Source of the DNA: CBDATB01 sp965199745
Lineage (GTDB): Bacteria > Bacteroidota > Bacteroidia > Cytophagales > Flammeovirgaceae
Reading direction: 5' to 3'
NCBI GenBank assembly: GCA_965199745.1
Contig: CBDATB010000013.1
Location: forward strand, 682,001-746,000
Length of the DNA stretch: 64,000 bases
A program made the position numbers and the translations under genes. The notes under the pieces are model-generated. The model did no database searches. It had not been told where the DNA came from and saw only the letters and a program-made list of their open reading frames with translations. The stretch's first letter is position 1. Each line of letters opens with the position of its first letter. Positions 35,557-44,786 of the stretch are shown piece after piece.

Positions 35557-36564
35557 ATGGCAAGAGAAATAACAAAAGTAGAACTCTCGAAAGATACCTA
35601 TATGTATTGGTATGAAAGTATGCTATTAATCCGTCGTTTTGAGGAAAGAGCAGGGCAGTTATACGGTCAGCAGAAAATCAAGGGTTTTTGCCACCTTTAT
35701 ATTGGGCAGGAAGCCTGTGCCTCTGGTGCGATAACCGCCCTTGAAAAACAAGATAAATGGATTACTGCTTATCGCGATCATGGCATCCCACTCGCTCTTG
35801 GCACCAGCCCTAAGCCGCTGATGGCAGAATTATTTGGTAAAATTACAGGCTGCTCTAAAGGCAAAGGTGGTTCTATGCACTTTTTCGATAAAGAAGTCAA
35901 CTTTGCCGGCGGGCATGGCATCGTTGGCGGGCAGATACCTCTGGGCGCGGGTATTGCATTTGCAGAATGGTATCAAGGTACAAAAAATATATGTATTTGT
36001 TTGATGGGTGATGGTGCTATCCGCCAAGGCTCTTTTCACGAAACACTGAATATGGCAATGATGTGGAAATTACCAGTTATTTTTGTGATAGAAAACAACG
36101 GCTATGCTATGGGTACCTCTGTACAAAGAACCTCCAACGTCACTGACCTCTACACTTTAGGTCAAGCTTATGATATGCCCTCAGCACCTGTTGATGCAAT
36201 GAAAGTAGAAAAAGTTCACGACTCAGTTAGTAAAGCAGCAGAACGCGCTAGAAACGGTCAAGGGCCTACCCTACTAGAATTCCGAACCTATCGATACAAA
36301 GGACACTCTATGTCTGACCCAGCCAAATACAGAACCAAAGAAGAACTGCAAGCATATAAAGACCAAGACCCTATTGAGCAAGTTAAGGCAACAATTTTTG
36401 CCAAAAAGTATGCTTCCGAAGAAGAGTTGAAAGCAATTGACAAAAAAATCAAAGCTGAGGTTTTAGAGGCAGTAAAATTTGCTGAAGAATCACCTTTTCC
36501 GCATGCTAACGAGGTGTTTAAAGATGTATATTTACAGCAAGATTATTCTTTTATTACTGATTGA
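35557..36564 (+). CDS. pdhA: Pyruvate dehydrogenase E1 component, alpha subunit
   Basis: TPP-dependent E1 alpha, 335 residues. The thiamine-binding motif MGDGAIRQGSFHETLNMAMM ends with VIENNGYAMG. Also seen are RRFEERAGQLYGQQKIKGFC, GHGIVGGQIPLGAGIAFAEW and the phosphorylation-loop region YRYKGHSMSDPAKYRTKEE. It oxidatively decarboxylates pyruvate with the E1 beta subunit, which is not adjacent. fbaA follows on the same strand after 65 bases. Confidence 0.94.
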   Translation: MAREITKVELSKDTYMYWYESMLLIRRFEERAGQLYGQQKIKGFCHLYIGQEACASGAITALEKQDKWITAYRDHGIPLALGTSPKPLMAELFGKITGCSKGKGGSMHFFDKEVNFAGGHGIVGGQIPLGAGIAFAEWYQGTKNICICLMGDGAIRQGSFHETLNMAMMWKLPVIFVIENNGYAMGTSVQRTSNVTDLYTLGQAYDMPSAPVDAMKVEKVHDSVSKAAERARNGQGPTLLEFRTYRYKGHSMSDPAKYRTKEELQAYKDQDPIEQVKATIFAKKYASEEELKAIDKKIKAEVLEAVKFAEESPFPHANEVFKDVYLQQDYSFITD

Positions 36565-36629
36565 GACGAAGCTGAGTTAAATAATCATTTCTAACCAAAA
36601 TCAATTGACCACTTAGTCACAAAAACTAT

Positions 36630-37706
36630 ATGCCAGCATTTAAAAAGAAAGGAGTTATTAGCGGCAGTTATGTACAAGCATTATTCGACCTCGCCAAAGC
36701 AAAGGGGTTCGCACTCCCTGCCGTTAATGTTATAGGAACAGAGAGTATTAACGCAGCAATGGAAACTGCACGCGATGTACATTCACCAGTTATTATACAG
36801 TTTTCTAATGGCGGTGCTGCATTCTTTGCCGGCAAAGGTTTGAGTAACCAAAACCAGCAAGCTGCTATTGCAGGAGCAATATCAGGTGCACATCATGTGC
36901 ATCATTTAGCTGCGCTCTACGGGGTTACGGTTGTGCTACACACCGACCACTCTGCCAGGAAGCTACTTCCGTGGGTAGACGGACTGCTCGATGCAGGCGA
37001 GCATTTCTACAAATTACACGGCAAGCCCCTTTTCAGCTCACACATGATTGACTTGTCGGAAGAGGACCTCGAAGAAAATATCAAAACCTGCCAATCCTAC
37101 CTGGAACGTATGAGCAAAATAGGTATGACCTTAGAAATTGAGTTGGGAGTAACTGGCGGAGAAGAAGATGGTGTAGACAATACTGGTGTAGACAGTTCAA
37201 AACTATATACACAACCCAAGGAAGTAGCTTATGCCTACAAAGAACTAATGAAGGTGAGTGATAGGTTTACCATAGCAGCAGCTTTCGGTAATGTACATGG
37301 GGTATATAAACCGGGCAACGTGAAACTAGAACCAAAGATTTTGAAAAATTCTCAGATGTATGTAAAAGAAAAATTCGGTACCAGCACAGACCGACCAATT
37401 AATTTTGTATTTCACGGCGGTTCTGGTTCGAGTGTTGACGAAATTAGAGAAGCAATTGACTACGGAGCTGTCAAAATGAATATCGATACCGATCTGCAAT
37501 GGGCTTTCTGGAACGGGGTAAAAAACTATTATCAAATAAATGAAGGCTACCTACAAACACAAATAGGCAACCCAGAAGGGAATGATAAGCCTAACAAAAA
37601 ATACTACGACCCGAGGCTCTGGCTTAGAAAAGGACAAAAATTTTTTAAAGAAAGACTCAGACAAGCTTTTGAGGATTTAAACGTCACACGAGCTTTTTCC
37701 AAATAA
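36630..37706 (+). CDS. fbaA: Class II fructose-bisphosphate aldolase
   Basis: Zinc-dependent glycolytic aldolase, 358 residues, the FbaA (long class IIA) type. Zn ligands and substrate residues are in VVLHTDHSARK, EIELGVTGGEEDGVDN, FGNVHGVYKPGNVKLEPKIL and the NMNIDTDLQWAFWNGV region. GGSGSSVDEIREAIDYGAVK marks the phosphate-binding segment. Co-directional with pdhA, consistent with central carbon flux. Confidence 0.95.
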   Translation: MPAFKKKGVISGSYVQALFDLAKAKGFALPAVNVIGTESINAAMETARDVHSPVIIQFSNGGAAFFAGKGLSNQNQQAAIAGAISGAHHVHHLAALYGVTVVLHTDHSARKLLPWVDGLLDAGEHFYKLHGKPLFSSHMIDLSEEDLEENIKTCQSYLERMSKIGMTLEIELGVTGGEEDGVDNTGVDSSKLYTQPKEVAYAYKELMKVSDRFTIAAAFGNVHGVYKPGNVKLEPKILKNSQMYVKEKFGTSTDRPINFVFHGGSGSSVDEIREAIDYGAVKMNIDTDLQWAFWNGVKNYYQINEGYLQTQIGNPEGNDKPNKKYYDPRLWLRKGQKFFKERLRQAFEDLNVTRAFSK

Positions 37707-37736
37707 ACCCATCAGTGTTCAGACAAAATATATTGC

Positions 37737-37797
37737 ATATGTATAATGCCATACCTTTCGGGATACGGCACATACACAAAGCCGTTGGCGGTAATTG
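37737..37797 (-). repeat. Dispersed hairpin repeat, copy B
   Basis: Read on the minus strand: ACGGCTTTGTGTATG then GTGCCGTATCCCGAAAGGTA, forming an imperfect hairpin around CGAAA. The same element occurs at 50173-50219 (copy A), sharing the ACGGyTTTGTGTATG lead-in and the GTATCCCGAArGGTATG core. Next to the hairpin lies TTGGCGGTAATTG (plus strand, 37785-37797), repeated exactly at 39940-39952 beside another hairpin. Confidence 0.55.
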
Positions 37798-37853
37798 AGA
37801 AGTTTATGACTACGAGGACAGAAATTGTAATAAAGGATCTTTGAAACATAAAA

Positions 37854-38816
37854 ATGGACTTACAACTGCTGGTCGATAACCTAACTAATCCGGCACTTTT
37901 ATTCTTTATATTAGGGGTTGCAGCCTCCCAAGTAAAAAGCGACCTTGAAATACCAAAACCATCATCTAAGTTTATATCTCTCTACCTGTTGTTTTCTATT
38001 GGTTTTAAGGGAGGCCAGGAATTGTCCCACAGTATGTATAGTGCAGACATTATTTATGCAATAATCGCTGGTATCTTATTGGCACTCTTAATTCCGCTTT
38101 ATACTTTTTTTATACTCAGATTAAAGTTTAAAGTAGAAAATGCAGGTGCCATAGCCGCTGCTTATGGCTCCGTAAGTGCTGTAACTTTTGTAACTGCTGT
38201 GAGTTTTCTGGAAATCAAGCAAATAGCATTTGGCGGACACATGGTAGCTGTGATGGCACTGATGGAGGCACCGTCTATTATCGTAGGCGTATTGCTGATG
38301 CAGCTACACTCGATGCCGAAAAACTCTACTAAACAGTTGATAGAAATCATAAAACATGCTGTTACTAACGGCAGTGTATTGCTTATCCTTGGAAGTTTGG
38401 GTATTGGATTTATTGCCAGTGATGTTCAAGCTGAAGGTATTAGACCCTTTACAACAGACATTTTTAAAGGATTCTTAGCAGTTTTTTTATTAGATATGGG
38501 CATTAGTAGCGGTCAAAAAATAAGCGACTTGCTAAAAAAAGGATGGTTTGCATTAACATTTGCCATAGTAGTGCCTTTGATTAATGGGGTATGTATTGCT
38601 AAAGTCTCAGGGTTCTTTTTACTTAGCGAGGGAGACCGACTGTTGCTTGCCATATTGGCCGCCAGTGCATCGTATATAGCAGTGCCTGCAGCTATGCGCA
38701 TAGCTGCACCTACAGCAAATCCTAGCTTGTATTTGCCGATGGCATTGGCTATAACATTTCCTTTCAATATTACGTTAGGAATGCCTCTATATATGCATGT
38801 GATTCAAAGTTTGTGA
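37854..38816 (+). CDS. SbtA-family sodium-dependent bicarbonate transporter
   Basis: 320 residues with about 10 membrane helices. Family segments are NPALLFFILGVAASQVKSDL, GGQELSHSMYSADIIYAIIA, AAYGSVSAVTFVTAVSFLE and the second-repeat AILAASASYIAVPAAMRIAA. This is the SbtA/DUF897 fold. In cyanobacteria SbtA imports bicarbonate; outside them the substrate is assumed. The regulatory PII-like SbtB gene is not adjacent. Confidence 0.87.
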   Translation: MDLQLLVDNLTNPALLFFILGVAASQVKSDLEIPKPSSKFISLYLLFSIGFKGGQELSHSMYSADIIYAIIAGILLALLIPLYTFFILRLKFKVENAGAIAAAYGSVSAVTFVTAVSFLEIKQIAFGGHMVAVMALMEAPSIIVGVLLMQLHSMPKNSTKQLIEIIKHAVTNGSVLLILGSLGIGFIASDVQAEGIRPFTTDIFKGFLAVFLLDMGISSGQKISDLLKKGWFALTFAIVVPLINGVCIAKVSGFFLLSEGDRLLLAILAASASYIAVPAAMRIAAPTANPSLYLPMALAITFPFNITLGMPLYMHVIQSL

Positions 38817-38897
38817 ACCATCTCACCCAAGTCAAAATTGCCAGTAATTATATATTTTTTTTTACCGCTTGAACGCTGTCAAAATTTCACAATTATT

Positions 38898-39668
38898 ATG
38901 AACCCACTCATTCTTATTGCTAACGATGACGGCATTTTTGCTAAAGGCATACGGTATCTGACAGAAATCATGCGTGAGATTGGCGAAGTTGTAGTAGTAG
39001 CACCTGACAGCCCGCAGTCAGCCATGGGGCATGCTATCACGATGACCCATCCGTTGAGATATTATCCTTCTAACCTTTTTGAAGAGGTTGAAGCATACTC
39101 TTGTTCGGGTACGCCAGCAGACTGTATTAAGTTGGCCAAGCATCACTTACTCAAAGGCAGAGTACCTGACCTAGTCCTGAGCGGCATAAATCACGGGAGT
39201 AATTCTTCGATCAATGTTATTTATTCGGGAACTATGTCCGCAGCCATAGAAGCAGCCATAGAAGATATGCCTGCTATCGGTTTTTCTACTTGCGATTACG
39301 CACACAACGCCGATTTTTCTCATACTAAAACATGGATTAAAAAAATTACAAAGCAAGCAATCAATAAGCCTTTTCCTAAAGGTACAGCATTAAATATTAA
39401 TTTTCCTAAAAACAATGGCAAAGCCTTAAAAGGCCTGAGAATATGCCGACAAGCTAGAGGAAAATGGTTAGAAAAATTTGACGAGCGGACAGACCCTTTC
39501 GGAAGAAAATATCTATGGCTTAGCGGTAAATTTATTAATCCCGACATAGCAGAAGACACAGACGAATGGGCACTTGCTAATAATTATGTATCGCTCGTAC
39601 CGGTGAGTTTCGACCTAACAGCCCACCAGCAAGTGGAATCATTAAAAAAGACCTGGCGATTGGATTGA
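38898..39668 (+). CDS. surE: 5'/3'-nucleotidase SurE
   Basis: Metal-dependent nucleoside monophosphate phosphatase. 256 residues from the ATG at 38898, giving MNPLILIANDDGIFAKGI, the standard start; the frame opens at 38838. The metal site is NDDG, with S/N ligands in APDSPQSAMGHA and LSGINHGSNS. YSGTMSAAIEAAIEDMPAIG is also typical. Alone on the plus strand. Confidence 0.95.
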   Translation: MNPLILIANDDGIFAKGIRYLTEIMREIGEVVVVAPDSPQSAMGHAITMTHPLRYYPSNLFEEVEAYSCSGTPADCIKLAKHHLLKGRVPDLVLSGINHGSNSSINVIYSGTMSAAIEAAIEDMPAIGFSTCDYAHNADFSHTKTWIKKITKQAINKPFPKGTALNINFPKNNGKALKGLRICRQARGKWLEKFDERTDPFGRKYLWLSGKFINPDIAEDTDEWALANNYVSLVPVSFDLTAHQQVESLKKTWRLD

Positions 39669-40134
39669 ATTAGTTCGACTTGTGAAAAGACTTGCTAAAA
39701 AGAGCCTTCTGAGTACTGTAGTTTAGCAATTATTATGAAATATACAAACTCATTGAGCCTTGCCGCATGAATGCTCACTTCGTAGACACTATCCTGAAAA
39801 GTGTGATCCTTGCCATTTTTAACATAATTTTGACAATAACATTTAAGATATTTTATACAAATCTATTAAAAACTAATAGTGCCAAAATAAAACCCTAAAA
39901 TACAAGGCAGCTATCGAAGCTAGCTCAGATAGCTGCTAGTTGGCGGTAATTGGACAAAATGAGGTACAAAATTTTTCATCTTTTTTGTGGCTCTCTTGAT
40001 CAAACTTTCATTAAAAGTTTCTATTGATGCCCATAATATTAATATTCTTTTGGAAGTGAATTAAAAACTCAAATTTGTAATGTTATACAAAAACATTATT
40101 CCAATAACAATGAAAAAGGACGATATAAAGCTGA
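39669..40134. other. Intergenic region after surE
   Basis: 466 bases between convergent surE and the rhamnose reductase gene. It has a perfect 9-bp stem GCAGCTATC (39907-39915) with GATAGCTGC (39928-39936), followed by TTGGCGGTAATTG (39940-39952), the same 13-mer as beside copy B of the dispersed hairpin. No supported ORF. Confidence 0.5.
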
Positions 40135-41001
40135 TTACACTCTTTTTATCTGTGTCAGATATGCTTTCAAAGATTCTCTCCAATAAGAAATTTTAATATT
40201 AAAATTTTCCTTGATTTTATTTTTATCCATCATACTAAATGATGGGCGGACTGCTGGTCTCGGAAATTTTTCAGTGCTAACAGGATACAATTCAACGCTT
40301 GTATGGGTATATTCAAATATGGCTGCAGCAAAATCATACCAACTGGCTATTCCCTCGTTACTATAATGGTAAATACCAAAAATATTCCTTCGGTCAATAG
40401 GCATTTTTTCAATAATAAGAATTATGGTGCGCGCTAAATCGAGAGCATAAGTGGGCGTTCCTATTTGGTCTGATACGACGGTAAAACGAGATTTTTTCCT
40501 ACTGAGTCTCAGCATCGTGTCTACAAAATTTTGCCCGAAAGCACTGTACAACCAAGAAGTTCTAATGATCAAGCTAGCGGGCTGCTCTTTCAGAGCTAAT
40601 TCTTCACCTGCCAGCTTTGTTTTTCCATAAACATTTAAAGGATTAGTAGCATCTGTTTCTTTGTATGCCCTGATTTTTGAACCATCAAAAACAAAATCTG
40701 TGGAAATATGAATAAGTGTAACATTGTATATACTACAACACCTAGCAAGCTTTGCCACACCTTTCGCATTAACAGCATGGGCTAATACGCTTTGCTTTTC
40801 TGCTTTATCTACGGCAGTGTATGCAGCACAATTAATACAAAAATCAAATCTATGTCTTTTAAAGACTGCTTTTATTGAATGCTCATTAGTAATATCAATT
40901 TCCTGACGTGAGGCAAAATAAAAGGTATGTGGCGTGGTCGCGGCAAGAGCTGATAAAGTACCTCCTAACTGACCGTTTGCGCCCGTAGCCAATATATTCA
41001 C
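40135..41001 (-). CDS. rfbD: dTDP-4-dehydrorhamnose reductase
   Basis: NAD(P)H-dependent reductase, the last step of dTDP-L-rhamnose synthesis. 288 residues from the GTG at 41001, placing the Rossmann motif GANGQLGG at the usual distance from the N-terminus; the frame extends to 41082 but that part has no family match. Other features are NCAAYTAVDKAE, the STDFVFDG segment, the catalytic YGKTKLAGE and RTSWLYS. No other rfb gene nearby. Its upstream side is the TGTGAATA repeat array. Confidence 0.9.
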   Translation of the reverse strand: MNILATGANGQLGGTLSALAATTPHTFYFASRQEIDITNEHSIKAVFKRHRFDFCINCAAYTAVDKAEKQSVLAHAVNAKGVAKLARCCSIYNVTLIHISTDFVFDGSKIRAYKETDATNPLNVYGKTKLAGEELALKEQPASLIIRTSWLYSAFGQNFVDTMLRLSRKKSRFTVVSDQIGTPTYALDLARTIILIIEKMPIDRRNIFGIYHYSNEGIASWYDFAAAIFEYTHTSVELYPVSTEKFPRPAVRPSFSMMDKNKIKENFNIKISYWRESLKAYLTQIKRV

Positions 41002-41102
41002 TATTATATGATTTAAATTATTTAAGCAGCAACTCCTATGCACAAAGGTGGATAAGCAAGCCAAAAATACAAAGCTATTCACATCTTATTCATACTTTTA
41101 CT

Positions 41103-41220
41103 ACTATTCACATTTTAGTAAATGTGTGAATAGTAAACAATTTGTTATAAAATAATATCTTGATTATCAGTAATTTACTGATTATTTTTATTTATAATAA
41201 CACAGAAAAAAGTGTGAATA
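41103..41220 (+). repeat. 118-bp direct repeat, copy 1
   Basis: Identical by eye to 41448-41565 (345 bp away). Starts ACTATTCACATTTTAG and ends AAAAAAGTGTGAATA. It carries an inverted pair of the TGTGAATAG motif at its left end and one motif at its right end. Confidence 0.8.
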
Positions 41221-41447
41221 GCACCGAAATAATTAAGAATATTAACGTTATTTTTAACATTAATATTCACATCGTTCCAGAAGGTGTTAATAACATAGAA
41301 AAAAGTGTGAATAAGATGTGAATAACATAGAAAAAAGTGTGAATAGCTGTTCATAACTGTAAATAATAATATTAAAAATATATCACTATTCACACTTTTT
41401 AGCCGAGATGTGAATAAGATGTGAATAGTAAAAAAAATGTGAATAGC

Positions 41448-41565
41448 ACTATTCACATTTTAGTAAATGTGTGAATAGTAAACAATTTGTTATAAAATAA
41501 TATCTTGATTATCAGTAATTTACTGATTATTTTTATTTATAATAACACAGAAAAAAGTGTGAATA
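41448..41565 (+). repeat. 118-bp direct repeat, copy 2
   Basis: Second copy of the 118-bp unit at 41103-41220. The lack of visible differences in non-coding DNA suggests a recent duplication or ongoing homogenisation. Confidence 0.8.
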
Positions 41566-41687
41566 AGATGTGAATAGTGTGTGAATAGTAATTTTTAACA
41601 TCGTAAAATATTACACTATTCACGCTATTCACACCCTAATAATAATAATAGTACTTTTTTTATTTTTTATTACTATGTGAATAGCTT

Positions 41688-41720
41688 TTGATTGTTTTAG
41701 TAAACAAAGGCATATTTTTG
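41688..41720 (+). promoter_or_regulatory. Promoter for the TPR protein gene
   Basis: TATTTTTG at 41713-41720 fits the -7 pattern. TTG occurs at 41688-41690 (22-base spacer) and 41692-41694 (18-base spacer). The start would be about 70 bases before the ATG at 41796, just outside the repeat array. Confidence 0.5.
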
Positions 41721-41795
41721 TGGTTTTTTAGACAAATGAATAGAGTATGACTGACCAGTGAAATAACTTATTCAAAATTATTAAAACACTTTATA

Positions 41796-43613
41796 ATGAG
41801 TACAAAAAAAAATAAATGGCTGACGCTTGTTTTACTGACACTTACGTCACCGTTGCAAGGGCAAGACGTAGAGCAGCAGTTTTTTTTGGCAGAACAATAC
41901 TTTACAGCTAATGAGTGGGATAAAGCCGAGATTATTCTTGATAAACTGGCTAAAAAAGATAATTACATTATGCAAATTCATTCTATATATTTCAAGACAC
42001 TAATAGCTTTAAATAAAACTAAAAAAGCTGAAAAATACCTTAAAAAAGTCTTGAGGCGTTTTCCGACAGTACCTCAGTACAAAATAGACTATGGAAAACT
42101 ATTATCAATTCTTGGCAAAACTCAGAGAGCTAATAATTATTATAAGGATTACCTAAACACTATTGCTCATGAGCCACAGATTCTACAAAAAGCTGCCCTT
42201 GTTTTTTTAGAAGAAAGTTTATTTGTTTACGCCGAAAAAGCCTATCAGCATGCCCAAAAACACAACCCTTTCGATTATTTCGATACATTGGCTGATTTAT
42301 ATTTTAAATGGGGTAAAAAAAGTAAAATGATTACACAATATTTGAATTGGCTAGGTGATAATGCGGAGGCTTTAGAACAGGTACAAATACATTTACAGGA
42401 TAGACTTATAGAAGATGACGAGTTCCTATTATTTGAAAAAGCTATAACTAAAAAAATACAATTTTCTCCCAATAAGATTGTATTTAATGAATTGTTTTTG
42501 TGGTATTTACTACAGAGAAAAATGTTTTATAAAGCCTTTATCCAAGCAAAAGCTATTGATAGAAGAAAACAAATGGCGGGCAGTAAAGTATTGGAAATAG
42601 GCAAGCAAGCATTTGATAATAAAGGCTACTCGGAGGCTATTAACATTTTTGAATATTTAGTAGATAAATACAAAAAAAGCCCTGTATATTTTCGTGCACG
42701 CAACTTATTGGTTAATGCCAAAGAAGAGCAAATCAAGAATAGCTATCCGGTTGATATTCAACAAATTAAATCTTTAGTGAAAGATTATAACCAAATTATC
42801 GATGACTTGGGAATTACTACATCCACAGCACTATCGATTAAAAGAATGGCTATGCTATACGCTTTTTATCTCAACAATAAAGATATCGCTATCGCAACAC
42901 TCAAAAAAGTGATTGCCAAAAGAGGAATGCCACGCACTACAATTTCGGATATCAAACTGACACTTGGAGATATTTACATATTCAATGAAGAACCTTGGGA
43001 GGCTTCTCTGCTATATAGTCAGGTGGAAAAAGCGCAAAAAAATGCCCACATCGGTCATTTAGCCAAACTCAAAAAAGCAAAAGTATGGTATTATAAGGGT
43101 GAATTTGAGCTTGCCAAAGCGCAACTAAACATCCTTAAATTAGCTACTTCCCGTGAAATTGCTAACGACGCGATGGACTTAGCACTACTTATTGATGAAA
43201 ATGTTAATTTAGATACAACAGATGCAGCGATGAGATGTTATGCAGCCATAGATTTATTGGTTTTTCAAGGGCAATATACCGAATCATTGCGGCAGTATGA
43301 AAGCATGCTTGTCCGTTTTAAAGGGCATTCTCTTATTGATGAAGTACTCTGGCAAAAAGCCCAGTTATTGATAAAAACAGGGCAGTTTGAGCAAGCAGTA
43401 CAGACTCTGAAAACAATTCTCTCCGACTACCGACGAGATATCTGGGGAGATGATGCTAACTATACTATTGCCTACATTTACGAAAATTACTTACAAGATA
43501 AAAAGCAAGCGATGGAGTTTTATCAAAAACAACTAGTCAACTATAAAGGCAGTGTGTACAATACGGAAGCTAGAAAACGCTTCAGAAAATTGCGCGGCGA
43601 TAAGCTGAATTAA
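41796..43613 (+). CDS. Exported tetratricopeptide-repeat protein
   Basis: 605 residues with a signal peptide (TLVLLTLTSPLQGQ). The whole body is alpha-helical repeat: TPR-like units such as AEQYFTANEWDKAEIILDKL, AKLKKAKVWYYKGEFELAKA, DLLVFQGQYTESLRQYESML and ALQKAQLLIKTGQFEQAVQT-type helices, with YAEKAYQHAQKHNP in the middle. It resembles Bacteroidota periplasmic or outer-membrane TPR scaffolds, but the specific partner is unknown. The DUF1573 gene follows 81 bases downstream. Confidence 0.8.
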   Translation: MSTKKNKWLTLVLLTLTSPLQGQDVEQQFFLAEQYFTANEWDKAEIILDKLAKKDNYIMQIHSIYFKTLIALNKTKKAEKYLKKVLRRFPTVPQYKIDYGKLLSILGKTQRANNYYKDYLNTIAHEPQILQKAALVFLEESLFVYAEKAYQHAQKHNPFDYFDTLADLYFKWGKKSKMITQYLNWLGDNAEALEQVQIHLQDRLIEDDEFLLFEKAITKKIQFSPNKIVFNELFLWYLLQRKMFYKAFIQAKAIDRRKQMAGSKVLEIGKQAFDNKGYSEAINIFEYLVDKYKKSPVYFRARNLLVNAKEEQIKNSYPVDIQQIKSLVKDYNQIIDDLGITTSTALSIKRMAMLYAFYLNNKDIAIATLKKVIAKRGMPRTTISDIKLTLGDIYIFNEEPWEASLLYSQVEKAQKNAHIGHLAKLKKAKVWYYKGEFELAKAQLNILKLATSREIANDAMDLALLIDENVNLDTTDAAMRCYAAIDLLVFQGQYTESLRQYESMLVRFKGHSLIDEVLWQKAQLLIKTGQFEQAVQTLKTILSDYRRDIWGDDANYTIAYIYENYLQDKKQAMEFYQKQLVNYKGSVYNTEARKRFRKLRGDKLN

Positions 43614-43694
43614 TGAAAGCCAACTGACCATTGAGTTTAAATTGATGCAGGTAAATCTTCCGACCCTCACAAAGAGAAACAAAATAATTAAATT

Positions 43695-44786
43695 ATGAAA
43701 AAAAAATATATAATAATATTACTACTATACGTATTGCCATTTTTGTCTGTTGCTCAGCGTGGCGGGACGATTAGTTTCGAAAAAACATTGCATGAATTTG
43801 GCGTTATCAAAGAAGAAAATGGGCTTGCAGAAGCAGTTTTTATTTTTGTAAATAAAGGAAAAAAGGCACTGAAATTGACTGGCGTTAAACCCTCTTGCGG
43901 CTGCACCACTCCTGAATGGACGAAAGGTGCTATTATGCCAAACAAGTCTGGTTTTGTAAAAGCTGTTTATAATCCTTCCCATCGTCCTGGTAAGTTCAAT
44001 AAGTCAATAACTGTGCAAACAGACGGTACACCAGAAGTAATATTTTTACAAATTTCTGGGCGGGTCATACCCCGCCCTAAAGGTGTTAAGGATTGGTATC
44101 CTATTCAGTCTGGTAACCTTAGATTTAAGAGTACTTATATATCTTTTGGCAAAATATTACACGACAGCACCGATACAGCTTCGATCGTTGTTTATAATAC
44201 CGCAGATAAGCCCATTGAGATAGACTGGTCGGCTTCCAGTATTGCGCCCTATATTCAGACAGATTTATCGAGCATCACTCTCGCACCCAAGCGAGAGACT
44301 CGTATACTACTCACTTATGATGCTGATTTGAAAAATGATTGGGGTTACTTATCTGACTACATCAAAATAGAAACTAGCGATAGCATAGAGCCTGAGAAAG
44401 GTATACACATTAATGCTAATATCATAGAGCATTTTAAGCATACCGATAGTAATCAACTACCCAAAATATCCTTTGACAAACAAACGCACCATTTCGGCGA
44501 AATAGGACAAAACCAGCGCGTGAGTACTGCTTTTATTATTACTAACGAGGGAAAAAAAAACCTGATACTAAGGAAAGTAAAAGCTTCCTGCGGTTGCACT
44601 GCTACTAGACCTGACAAAACTTTACTAGCCCCCGGAAAGTCTACTCAAATACAAGTTACTTTTAGTAGTGGTACTAAAAAAGGGAAGAAAAAAAAGAGTG
44701 TAACTGTTATTTCTAATGACCCAACTCAAAACGATGTAAAACTTTGGATAGAAGCAAATATTAAAGTACCCGAAGACAGGAAGTAG
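43695..44786 (+). CDS. Exported DUF1573 protein with two repeats
   Basis: 363 residues with a signal peptide (IIILLLYVLPFLSVAQ). Two DUF1573 (MSP/Ig-like) domains: residues about 22-120 (TLHEFGVIKEENGLAEAVFI, then KPSCGCTTPEW) and about 255-355 (QTHHFGEIGQNQRVSTAFII, then KASCGCTATRPDKTLLAPGK). Each has the CGC motif. The region between resembles a third, degenerate unit. Common in Bacteroidota; function unknown. Co-directional with the TPR protein. Confidence 0.88.
   Translation: MKKKYIIILLLYVLPFLSVAQRGGTISFEKTLHEFGVIKEENGLAEAVFIFVNKGKKALKLTGVKPSCGCTTPEWTKGAIMPNKSGFVKAVYNPSHRPGKFNKSITVQTDGTPEVIFLQISGRVIPRPKGVKDWYPIQSGNLRFKSTYISFGKILHDSTDTASIVVYNTADKPIEIDWSASSIAPYIQTDLSSITLAPKRETRILLTYDADLKNDWGYLSDYIKIETSDSIEPEKGIHINANIIEHFKHTDSNQLPKISFDKQTHHFGEIGQNQRVSTAFIITNEGKKNLILRKVKASCGCTATRPDKTLLAPGKSTQIQVTFSSGTKKGKKKKSVTVISNDPTQNDVKLWIEANIKVPEDRK

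Larger units (their letters stand above)
41075..41684. repeat. TGTGAATA repeat array (iteron-like)
   Basis: An intergenic region of very low GC holds 19 exact copies of TGTGAATA or its complement and one near copy. Plus-strand copies begin at 41125, 41213, 41306, 41317, 41338, 41409, 41420, 41438, 41470, 41558, 41569, 41580 and 41676. Minus-strand copies lie at 41075, 41104, 41264, 41386, 41449, 41616 (near) and 41625. Several neighbours are exactly 11 bp apart. Four are TGTGAATAA, which fits the relaxed DnaA-box pattern TTWTNCACA on the other strand; most of the others end in G. It could be a replication-initiator or other protein-binding array. Confidence 0.75.

Noticed and set aside
41002..41082. 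N-terminal extension of the dTDP-4-dehydrorhamnose reductase
   Set aside because: 27 residues with no family match before the Rossmann strand; GTG at 41001 fits the usual start.
41175..41456. 93-codon minus-strand ORF inside the TGTGAATA array
   Set aside because: Its sequence is a translation of the AT-rich repeats (Phe, Ile, Asn, His) with no domain; the repeats explain it.
41075..41684. CRISPR array
   Set aside because: The repeats are short, in both orientations, with irregular spacing; no uniform repeat-spacer structure and no cas genes.
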